Below, piece by piece: positions 8,205 to 15,229 of a stretch of DNA of 64,000 nucleotides. The position numbers and the translations under genes are program-made. The notes under the pieces are model-generated. The model searched no databases, was not told the origin of the DNA, and saw only the letters and a list, made by a program, of their open reading frames with translations. The DNA lies in assembly GCF_013346665.1 (NCBI RefSeq), contig NZ_JABVBB010000022.1, forward strand, positions 1-64,000, written 5' to 3'. This stretch comes from Sulfitobacter maritimus (GTDB lineage: Bacteria > Pseudomonadota > Alphaproteobacteria > Rhodobacterales > Rhodobacteraceae). How positions within the stretch are numbered: the first letter of the stretch is position 1; the number at the start of each line of letters is the position of its first letter.

Positions 8205-9167
8205 ATGTCATCTGATAAAAACTTGGTCCTGCTCGGCGGGGCGCATGTGCATCTGTCCGACCATCTGACGCATATCGAACAACGCGGCTGGCGTATCGCG
8301 GCGGTCTTTGATCGGGATGTTGCGCGCGAAAAGGCTCTCTGCGCGCAGCTTGATGCAGAGCCTGCCCAGTTGTCCGACCTTGCCGCTCTAAATGTCCAAG
8401 GCGCGATCATTTGCAGCGAAACGGCGTTTCATGAGGACGACATCACCGCCGCGCTGACCGCCGGTCTGCCGGTCTTAGTCAAAAAGCCCATGGCGGGCAG
8501 CGCCGAGGCGGCCCGACGCTGCGCTGACTTGGCCACTGAGAAGGGGTTGATCTTGGCGACGGGGTATTTCCTGCGCAGGACCGAAGCGCTGAACCATCTG
8601 CGCGACCGTATCAACGACGGTGCATTGGGCAAAGTGATCGAGGCGCGTGGCCGTTTTTCTCATGACGGTGGCTATGCGGATTGGCTCGATCTCGACAGTT
8701 GGATGACCAACCCTGAACTCGCCTGCTATGGCGGCTTTGTCGATGAGGCGGTGCATGTCATTGATCTGCTGCAATGGCTTGTCGGCCCGATCAACTCGGG
8801 GCAGGCGATCACGGGCAATGCGCTTGGCTGGCCCGTAGATGATCACGGCGCGGCTGTGATTAATTTCGCGTCACACCCCGCCACCGGCGTGGTCGAGGCG
8901 GGTTGGACCGACAGTGAGATGCGGCTTGAATTGGATATCGTCGGCGATGTCGGTTGGGCGCGGCTGTGGGCGGGCGTGCTGGAACTCGGCCTGCGCGGCC
9001 AAGAGCAGCCGGTTGAGACCATCCAGCTTCCCCCGCTTGATGCGGGCAAGGGGGTGGAGCCGTTCTTGGATGCCTTGGAAGGCAAAGATGCGACAGGTCT
9101 CGTGCCGCCGCAAGAGGCCGCGCGGGTCAATATTCTGCTCGATCAGATGAAGCTCAAGTGCGGCTGA
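8205..9167 (+). CDS. Gfo/Idh/MocA-family oxidoreductase
   Basis: A 320-residue NAD(P)-dependent dehydrogenase-like protein. The ATG at 8205 is preferred because GAGGAG (8191-8196) sits at the right distance; an upstream GTG at 8187 has no such site. The N-terminal Rossmann half contains the family's VKKPMAG segment, the counterpart of the usual EKP motif. The C-terminal half is a GFO_IDH_MocA_C alpha/beta domain (residues ~130-315). The first dinucleotide loop reads LGGAHVHLSDHL, not a clean GxGxxG, so the cofactor is uncertain. It probably acts on a sugar or inositol-like substrate. It lies just upstream of the redox island but before that island's own promoter. Confidence 0.78.
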   Translation: MSSDKNLVLLGGAHVHLSDHLTHIEQRGWRIAAVFDRDVAREKALCAQLDAEPAQLSDLAALNVQGAIICSETAFHEDDITAALTAGLPVLVKKPMAGSAEAARRCADLATEKGLILATGYFLRRTEALNHLRDRINDGALGKVIEARGRFSHDGGYADWLDLDSWMTNPELACYGGFVDEAVHVIDLLQWLVGPINSGQAITGNALGWPVDDHGAAVINFASHPATGVVEAGWTDSEMRLELDIVGDVGWARLWAGVLELGLRGQEQPVETIQLPPLDAGKGVEPFLDALEGKDATGLVPPQEAARVNILLDQMKLKCG

Positions 9168-9189
9168 CCGTGATTTTTCCACCTCCGCT

Positions 9190-9214
9190 GGAACAATGCC
9201 CTATGGCATGCGTT
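9190..9214 (+). promoter_or_regulatory. EcfG-type general-stress promoter candidate
   Basis: GGAAC at 9190-9194 and CGTT at 9211-9214 with a 16-bp spacer. It lies 47 bp upstream of the start codon of the exported flavin oxidase, heading the five-gene plus-strand operon to 14161. The spacer also holds a small palindrome (ATGCC-CTAT-GGCAT). Confidence 0.65.
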
Positions 9215-9261
9215 GCTTCCCTAATTGGTCAAAAAATATACCTGAAATAGGAGCGGTCTAT

Positions 9262-10866
9262 ATGTCCCACCCCTCCAACGTCCGGCCCCCCTCACGGCGC
9301 GATCTATTGAAAATGATCGGTCTGGCCGCTGGTTCCTCCACCATGTTGCATGCCATGTCCTCACTCGGACATGCCCGACAAAGCCCTTACAAAGGCCCGA
9401 TTGAGCTTTCCGGCGCGCCGCAGGGCCGCAAAGTGGTCGTGCTGGGGGCGGGTCTTGCCGGCATGTGTGCCGCGCTGGAGTTGCGCAACGCGGGCTATGA
9501 AGTCAGCATCCTAGAGTATCAAAAACGCTCCGGGGGCCGTTGTTGGACCCTCAAGGGCGGCGATGAGTTTGAAGAGTTGGGCGGCTATAAGCAGAAAGTC
9601 GAATTCTCCAAAGGGCAATACATCAACATCGGCCCCTGGCGCATTCCGCATCACCATCTGGCGCTTTTGGACTATTGCCACCGGTTGAACGTGCCGCTCG
9701 AAGTTTTCGTTCAGGAAAATCAGAACGCCTATCTCCATTCGCAAACGGCATTCGACGGGAAGCCAATTCGCTATGGCCATGCTTGGGCGGATTACGTCGG
9801 CCACATCACAGAACTGTTGGCTAAATCGGTAGATAAAGGGCGGCTCGATAGTGCGCTGACCAAGGAAGATACCGAAATCCTTTTGGAATCCCTGAAATCC
9901 TTCGGCATCCTGAACAATGATTACAGCTATGAGGCCAGCCTCGATACCGCTGAATACCGCGGCTATCCTGAGAATGGCGCACCGGGTGGCGGGCTTTATA
10001 ACGCCGCGCCGGAACCGTCCGAGCCGATTGCGCTGGAGGACCTACTGAAATCCCGCTTCTGGGAGAAGATGCGCAACCACACGACCTACCGCCACCACGC
10101 GCCGATGTTCCAGCCCGTCGGCGGTATGGAGGAGATCGCCCATGCCTTCGCCCGCGAGGTCGAAGATACGATCACCTACAACGCCAAGGTTGACCGCATC
10201 AAACAGACTGAAAGTGGCGTGGAGGTGGAGTATTCCAGCGCCGATGGCGAGGGCGAGGGCGGTGTGGAAACGGCGGATTACTGCATCTGCACCATCCCCT
10301 TCACGGTGCTCAGCCAGCTTGATGTCGACGTCTCTGCCGATATGCGCCGCGTCATGCGGGCACTGCATTATCATGAGGCAGTGAAGGCCGGGCTGGAGAT
10401 GAAGCGCCGCTTTTGGGAGCGAGACGAGCAGATCTACGGGGGCATAACCCTGACCGACCTGCCGATTGCCGAAATCAGTTACCCTTCGGCTGAGATGCAT
10501 TCCAACGGGCCGGGGGTACTGCTGGGCGCCTATGTCTATGGGCCTCATGCATACGCCTTCAATTCCATGTCCCCGAAGGAACGGTTGGAGACCGTGCTGG
10601 AGCAGGGCGCCCAAATTCACCCACAATACCGGGACGAATTCAGCAATGGCGTGGTCCTGAGCTGGCACCGGGTGCCGTGGATGCTGGGCTGCTACTCCGA
10701 CTGGGACGACCGGGGCCGCGACTATGAGATCGCGGCGACGATGGATAACCGTTTTGTCTGCGCGGGGGAGCATATCAGCTATCTGCCGGGCTGGCAGGAA
10801 GGGTCGCTGCTGTCGGCGCTGGATGCGGTGCGACAGGTCCATGACCGCGCGGTGAAGGAGGGTTGA
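9262..10866 (+). CDS. Tat-exported flavin amine oxidase-like protein
   Basis: A 534-residue flavoprotein of the monoamine oxidase / L-amino-acid oxidase superfamily. The start at 9262 follows AGGAG and places a twin-arginine signal (SRRDLLKMIGLAAGS, residues 11-25) at the N-terminus, so the folded, FAD-loaded enzyme should be exported. The FAD-binding GAGLAGM motif follows at about residue 62, then the SGGRCWTLKGGDEFEELGG segment. The C-terminal AGEHISYLPGWQEGSLLSAL is the conserved flavin-contact region. Cytochrome c genes start 3 bp and then 3 bp downstream, which suggests it is a dehydrogenase passing electrons to cytochrome c rather than to oxygen. Substrate unknown. Confidence 0.85.
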   Translation: MSHPSNVRPPSRRDLLKMIGLAAGSSTMLHAMSSLGHARQSPYKGPIELSGAPQGRKVVVLGAGLAGMCAALELRNAGYEVSILEYQKRSGGRCWTLKGGDEFEELGGYKQKVEFSKGQYINIGPWRIPHHHLALLDYCHRLNVPLEVFVQENQNAYLHSQTAFDGKPIRYGHAWADYVGHITELLAKSVDKGRLDSALTKEDTEILLESLKSFGILNNDYSYEASLDTAEYRGYPENGAPGGGLYNAAPEPSEPIALEDLLKSRFWEKMRNHTTYRHHAPMFQPVGGMEEIAHAFAREVEDTITYNAKVDRIKQTESGVEVEYSSADGEGEGGVETADYCICTIPFTVLSQLDVDVSADMRRVMRALHYHEAVKAGLEMKRRFWERDEQIYGGITLTDLPIAEISYPSAEMHSNGPGVLLGAYVYGPHAYAFNSMSPKERLETVLEQGAQIHPQYRDEFSNGVVLSWHRVPWMLGCYSDWDDRGRDYEIAATMDNRFVCAGEHISYLPGWQEGSLLSALDAVRQVHDRAVKEG

Positions 10867-10869
10867 ACC

Positions 10870-11304
10870 ATGCGTTATCTGATCTTTCCCCTGCTTATAA
10901 CGCTCGCCACACCGAGCTTTGCGCAGGAGGAGAATTCACAGGTCGATGCCGGACGGCGTGACCTAGGCTCCACCACCGAGAAGTTTACCGATAGCGACGG
11001 GTCCGAGCTTTACCGCCGCGCTTGTTCGGGCTGTCATGGGCCGGAGGGCGAAGGGGCCTATGGGGCCGGGAAATACCCCGCTTTGGCCGACAACCCACGG
11101 CTTGGACACAAGCGCTATCCGGTGAACCTGATCCTTGAAGGGAATGGGGCAATGCCTTCCTTCGCTGATTGGTTCGATGATGAACAGGTCGCCGCCGTGG
11201 TCTCCTATATCCAGACCAACATGGGCAATGACTACGAGGGCGATGTCACCGCCGAAGAGGTCAAGCGCATGCGGGCCGAGTTCGCCGATCTGGAGGAGGG
11301 GTAG
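10870..11304 (+). CDS. Periplasmic monoheme cytochrome c
   Basis: A 144-residue protein with a Sec signal peptide (MRYLIFPLLITLATPSFAQ) and one heme-c site, Cys52-Ser-Gly-Cys55-His56. A probable axial Met lies in NGAMPSFADWFDDEQVAAVVSYI, as in class I cytochromes c. It starts 3 bp after the flavin oxidase stop and ends 3 bp before a diheme cytochrome. It most likely receives electrons from the flavoprotein, and the convergent oxidase operon is the obvious next acceptor. Confidence 0.9.
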   Translation: MRYLIFPLLITLATPSFAQEENSQVDAGRRDLGSTTEKFTDSDGSELYRRACSGCHGPEGEGAYGAGKYPALADNPRLGHKRYPVNLILEGNGAMPSFADWFDDEQVAAVVSYIQTNMGNDYEGDVTAEEVKRMRAEFADLEEG

Positions 11305-11307
11305 ACC

Positions 11308-12003
11308 ATGCGACTTTCCATTCTTGTTCCCTTTGCCACTTTCCTCGCCTGTGCCGCTGCGGCGCAGTCCCCGCCACCGCTATTTGACGACGCCGATGAT
11401 GAGGGCGTTGACCGCGCGCCGGATACCGCGTTGGGCCGCACCGTTGCCTCTGGTGGCGCGCGGCAGGGTGGTGTCGGCATGAAGTGCATGGCCTGCCACG
11501 GGCTGGATGATGCGGGCGCGGGCTTGGGCGAAATGCCGGGTCTTGCTGGGTTGCCTGCCGACTATATCGAAGAGCAGCTACAGGCCTTCATGGCAGGCGA
11601 ACGAATTTCGGCAATCATGGTACCCATCGCCACACAGCTTACCGAAAAGGAGCGTTTGGCGGTCGCGAATTACTACGCCTCCGTCGCGCCGAAACTGTCC
11701 AAGTTCGACCATGATGCGCCGACCGAAATAGTGCAGCAAGGCGGCGCGCTTGCGGCCTCCGGCAACGATAGCGTTCCGGCGTGCAACCAGTGCCACGGTG
11801 GCAGCGACACCAGCGGCGCGGCGATCCCGCGTTTGGCGGGGCAATCGGCGCAGTATATCGCGGATCAACTTGTGGCTTGGCGGAACGGCGACCGGGCTAA
11901 CGGGCCGCTCAACGTCATGGAAGACATCGCCAAATCGCTGAGCGAAGAGGAAATCCGTGCCGTCGCGCTCTACTACCAACAGACACCGCCTGATGCGCAG
12001 TAG
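11308..12003 (+). CDS. Diheme cytochrome c (c4-like)
   Basis: A 231-residue exported protein with two similar cytochrome domains, as in cytochrome c4. The heme sites are Cys60-x2-Cys63-His64 and Cys159-x2-Cys162-His163. Each is followed by a GLPADYI/GQSAQYI and a Met-bearing I-x-TQLTEKE / IAKSLSEEE segment. The signal peptide is MRLSILVPFATFLACAAAAQ. c4-type proteins shuttle electrons to terminal oxidases. A related diheme protein (19208-20026) sits in the facing operon. Confidence 0.9.
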   Translation: MRLSILVPFATFLACAAAAQSPPPLFDDADDEGVDRAPDTALGRTVASGGARQGGVGMKCMACHGLDDAGAGLGEMPGLAGLPADYIEEQLQAFMAGERISAIMVPIATQLTEKERLAVANYYASVAPKLSKFDHDAPTEIVQQGGALAASGNDSVPACNQCHGGSDTSGAAIPRLAGQSAQYIADQLVAWRNGDRANGPLNVMEDIAKSLSEEEIRAVALYYQQTPPDAQ

Positions 12004-12039
12004 ACCTGCACCACCACGGATACTGACGGCTCCAAGCTG

Positions 12040-13509
12040 ATGGCTATTCGCCCGGCCTCCTTCTTCCGGTCGGGGGCTTCGACCGTGATGACAGTCGCGC
12101 GGCTGCGTGTGATCGCGCTGACCCTTGGCAAGCACGCCCCGATCTTCGGCGCGCTTTGCCTGCCGCCCGGCGCTTGGGCCTTGGCGGAGGGGGATTTTCT
12201 GCTGGCGCTGGTCCTGCTCACCCCGGTGGCCCTGTCGGGGGCGGTGTATTTCGCGGTACGGTCTCACCCCTTGCCCGATGATTTGCGCGGGCTTGAGGCA
12301 ATGATGACCGTAGCCTTAGTTTTCCTCATTGCAGCGCTCCTAACGATGCCCGCCTTCGTCGCCCTTGGAATGCCGCCGATCGATGCGTTCTTCGAGGCGG
12401 TGAGCGGCATCACCACCACCGGGCTTACTGTCGCGCGGGAGGCGGAAAGCTGGCCCTTCGCGGGCCATGTCCTGCGCGGTTGGATGCAGTGGTGCGGCGG
12501 TTTGGTGATCGCCACGGCGGTGCTCGCTCTGCTGCTGCCGCGTGGTCGCCCCGCACGGCGTTTGGGACGGGTCGATATCCAACAGGGGGATCGTATTTCC
12601 TCAACCCGAGACCAGGCGCGTCAGCTTCTAACTGTCTATAGCGCGCTGACTATAGTGATGGTCCTACTGACCATGCTCGTGATCCCCGATTGGCGGGAGG
12701 CACTGGTGCTGACCCTCGCCGCGATCTCGACCGCCGGGTTTTCGCCCCGCGCTGACAGTCTCGCGAGCTACTCGCCCCTGGGGCAGGGCATGGTCATCCT
12801 GTCCTGCGTCTTAGGGGCGATATCGCTGTTGGTCTTTGTCTATGTCGGCCAAGGACGCCACCGCGAAGCGTGGAGGCTCGGGTCGGCGCAGCGTGTGCTG
12901 GTGGCGATTGCCGTGGCCTTGGTCGTCTATCTCGCCGCCGTGCTCACGACATCGCAAGACCGGGACCTAACCCTCTACGCCCATGCACTGAACTTGATCT
13001 CAGGGCTCACAACGGCAGGATTTTCCACGGGGCCGGTCTATGACGCCGGTCCCGCATTGCTGATCCTGCTGCTAGCGATGCTCTGGGGCGGTGATGCCGG
13101 ATCGACGGCGGGCGGGCTGAAGCTCAGCCGCTTGCATGTCTGCATCGGCGCGGTGGTCCATGCGGTGCAGCATGTGCGGCTGACCGAACATGCCATCGCG
13201 CCCCTGCGCCACAATGGCCAGCCCGTTTCGACTGAAGCGGTCGTGTCTCTCTTGGCGCTCGTGCTGATTTATTTCAGCTTTGCGGGTCTGTTGTGGTTTC
13301 ATTTCGTGGCTCACGGCTATCCCCCTTTGCCCGCCTTGTTCGACACGATTTCTGCTCTCTCGACCGTGGGCCTGTCGACGGGCGCGGTCGGGGCGGACAT
13401 GCCGGCGGATCTGAAGCTGTCCGTCGCCTTTGCCATGTGGCTGGGACGGCTGGAATTCATCGCGGTGCTGGCGCTTTTGCTGCCGCGCAGTTGGACCCGA
13501 CCAAGTTAG
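12040..13509 (+). CDS. trkH: TrkH-type potassium transporter membrane subunit
   Basis: A 489-residue polytopic membrane protein with the four pore-loop repeats of the Trk/Ktr/HKT superfamily, each holding the selectivity-filter glycine: ITTTGLT, ISTAGFS, LTTAGFS and LSTVGLS. It forms the K+ pathway and needs a TrkA-type RCK protein, which is encoded 10 bp downstream. The ATG at 12040 is used; a second in-frame ATG at 12088 is also possible because neither has a strong ribosome site. It is unusual to find this pair directly after two cytochrome c genes in one operon. Confidence 0.9.
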   Translation: MAIRPASFFRSGASTVMTVARLRVIALTLGKHAPIFGALCLPPGAWALAEGDFLLALVLLTPVALSGAVYFAVRSHPLPDDLRGLEAMMTVALVFLIAALLTMPAFVALGMPPIDAFFEAVSGITTTGLTVAREAESWPFAGHVLRGWMQWCGGLVIATAVLALLLPRGRPARRLGRVDIQQGDRISSTRDQARQLLTVYSALTIVMVLLTMLVIPDWREALVLTLAAISTAGFSPRADSLASYSPLGQGMVILSCVLGAISLLVFVYVGQGRHREAWRLGSAQRVLVAIAVALVVYLAAVLTTSQDRDLTLYAHALNLISGLTTAGFSTGPVYDAGPALLILLLAMLWGGDAGSTAGGLKLSRLHVCIGAVVHAVQHVRLTEHAIAPLRHNGQPVSTEAVVSLLALVLIYFSFAGLLWFHFVAHGYPPLPALFDTISALSTVGLSTGAVGADMPADLKLSVAFAMWLGRLEFIAVLALLLPRSWTRPS

Positions 13510-13519
13510 GAGATTACCC

Positions 13520-14161
13520 ATGCGTATCGTCATCATCGGCGCGTCGAGCTTTGGCATCGCCATTGCGGAAGAACTGATCGAGACCGACCGCGAGGTCGTG
13601 TTGATCGACAAGTCGCGCGAGTTGCTGGAACAGGCGGCGGAACGTATCGACTGCGGCATGATAGAAGGTGACGGCAGCAACCCAGATGTCCTGCGCGAGG
13701 CGTTCCGCGACGAAGATGACGTTTGCATCGCCGTGACCAATGCCTCCGAGATCAATATTCTGGCGGCGCTCATTGGCCGGTCCATCGGCTATGGCCGCGT
13801 GATCCCGCAGATTACGTCGAACGGGCTGCTGCGGGTTTGTTGCGAACTTGGACTGGATGACGTGATCAACCCACATGCGAAGGTCGCCGAAGATATCGTC
13901 GACATGCTGACAGGCGATGACGATGCGATGCAAGAGCCGCTGCTACAGGGCGAGCTGCTGCTGACCCGCGTCACCGTGCCTGACCGCTTGGCTGGGGAGC
14001 GGATGGACCTGCCGGGCCAAGGCCGTCTTGTGGCGCTGATCCGCGACGGGGAAGAGCAGTTGCCCGGGCCGGATGTCACCCTGCAAGAGGGCGACGTGCT
14101 GATCGTGGTGCTGCCGCGAGAGATGCAGGAAGACCTAGCCGAAGCCTTCGCAGCAGACTGA
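13520..14161 (+). CDS. trkA: TrkA-type RCK regulatory subunit
   Basis: A 213-residue cytoplasmic protein with a TrkA-N Rossmann domain (IVIIGASSFGIAIAEEL, nucleotide-binding loop at residues 7-12) and a TrkA-C domain (residues ~140-210, ending GDVLIVVLPREM). It is a single RCK unit, half the length of E. coli TrkA, like KtrA-type gating rings. TAGGAG at 13507-13512 supports the ATG at 13520. It is the last gene of the plus operon and stops 5 bp from the end of the convergent operon. Confidence 0.9.
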   Translation: MRIVIIGASSFGIAIAEELIETDREVVLIDKSRELLEQAAERIDCGMIEGDGSNPDVLREAFRDEDDVCIAVTNASEINILAALIGRSIGYGRVIPQITSNGLLRVCCELGLDDVINPHAKVAEDIVDMLTGDDDAMQEPLLQGELLLTRVTVPDRLAGERMDLPGQGRLVALIRDGEEQLPGPDVTLQEGDVLIVVLPREMQEDLAEAFAAD

Positions 14162-14166
14162 CCCGC

Positions 14167-14883
14167 TCAGCCTGCGCTCTGCGCCAGCGTATCCTGCCGC
14201 AACAGTTGCCGCACCTGAAGCGCAACTAACACCATAAAAAGCCCGCCACCCGCGACCCACATGAGTGCGCCGGCAAGTTGCTGATCGGCCAAGGCGGAAA
14301 GCCCGTAGGGCAGGGCGGTCAGCTCGTGCCAGCCATGCCACGCGGTGGGCGCAAGGGTCAGGGTCACTGCAAAGGCGGTCAACTGTGCCGCGCTGAAGAC
14401 CGCAGGCACTGCCGCCTGCGCCCCGGCACCCCGGAACCCCATGAACAGCGCAATCGCGCAGCCTGTCAGCGACAGATGCATCGCCCAATAGACAAGGTCA
14501 GACTGCAAGGTCGCCGCATAGGGCGCCGGGCTGTGCCATCCCCAAAACAGCAGGGCAAAGAGCAGCGCAAGGGGCCAGAGCGGCAGTCGCAGCTTCGGCA
14601 GTGCCGCCGCGATCAGCGGCGCGGCGATGAGCGTAAGCAGGATATGCTGCCCCACCCGCGCCGAGAACAGCGCCATCGAGGCCGCGCAGAGCGGAGAGAT
14701 GAACAGGACCGCCACCAGCGCCGCGCCCGTGAGCGCTTGGCCCCGCCGCTCGGCTTGCCACCAGAGCAGGGCCGCGAATACCACCAGCCCGACTAGCAAA
14801 AAGGGGTCCAAGGTCCAGCGGGTCAAAAGCTCACCGGGGAGGGGCGGTGTGCCGCAGAATGGCGTATAGGCGTCCTGTTGCAT
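14167..14883 (-). CDS. CtaG-type cytochrome c oxidase assembly membrane protein
   Basis: A 238-residue protein with about seven predicted membrane helices. It matches the caa3_CtaG family: an N-terminal WTLDP segment, histidines in VGQHILL and WAMHLSL, and a conserved WHGW / LADQQLAGALMWVAGG region near the end. These proteins help assemble caa3/ba3-type oxidases, probably through copper handling. It is the last gene of the eight-gene oxidase operon, 16 bp after the small membrane protein. It is unrelated to Cox11, which is also called CtaG. Confidence 0.82.
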   Translation of the reverse strand: MQQDAYTPFCGTPPLPGELLTRWTLDPFLLVGLVVFAALLWWQAERRGQALTGAALVAVLFISPLCAASMALFSARVGQHILLTLIAAPLIAAALPKLRLPLWPLALLFALLFWGWHSPAPYAATLQSDLVYWAMHLSLTGCAIALFMGFRGAGAQAAVPAVFSAAQLTAFAVTLTLAPTAWHGWHELTALPYGLSALADQQLAGALMWVAGGGLFMVLVALQVRQLLRQDTLAQSAG

Positions 14884-14899
14884 GATGGGTCCTCTCTCT

Positions 14900-15229
14900 C
14901 TATCCGTGGCAGCCGGGCAGGATCAGCACGGGGGTAAGATTGGCGAGCGTAGCAATGAGCGAGATCAGCCCGGTCCACCATCCCGCGCGCAGGAGGGCGG
15001 CTTCATCTCGGTTCAGGTCCGACCGTCGTCCGGTATGCGCGGCACCCCACATCCAGAAAATTTGCGCTATGGCCATGACAAGGGTCAGCACCACGGCGGT
15101 GATCAGCAGATGGTTCTGCCCCAAAAGCGCACGCGGCGCACAGGCGGCGGAGATCAGCGCGTAGATCAGCGTGAAATGCAGCGCCCAAAGCAGGACAGGT
15201 TTCGCGATACCTTTGGTCAAACCTCTCAT
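14900..15229 (-). CDS. Small membrane protein of the oxidase operon
   Basis: A 109-residue protein with three predicted membrane helices (LLWALHFTLIYALISAAC, HLLITAVVLTLVMAIAQIFW, WWTGLISLIATLANLTPVLIL). Its start overlaps the subunit I-III stop by 4 bp, so it is translationally coupled to it. Position and size suggest a minor subunit or assembly partner of the oxidase. I recognise no specific family. Confidence 0.7.
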   Translation of the reverse strand: MRGLTKGIAKPVLLWALHFTLIYALISAACAPRALLGQNHLLITAVVLTLVMAIAQIFWMWGAAHTGRRSDLNRDEAALLRAGWWTGLISLIATLANLTPVLILPGCHG

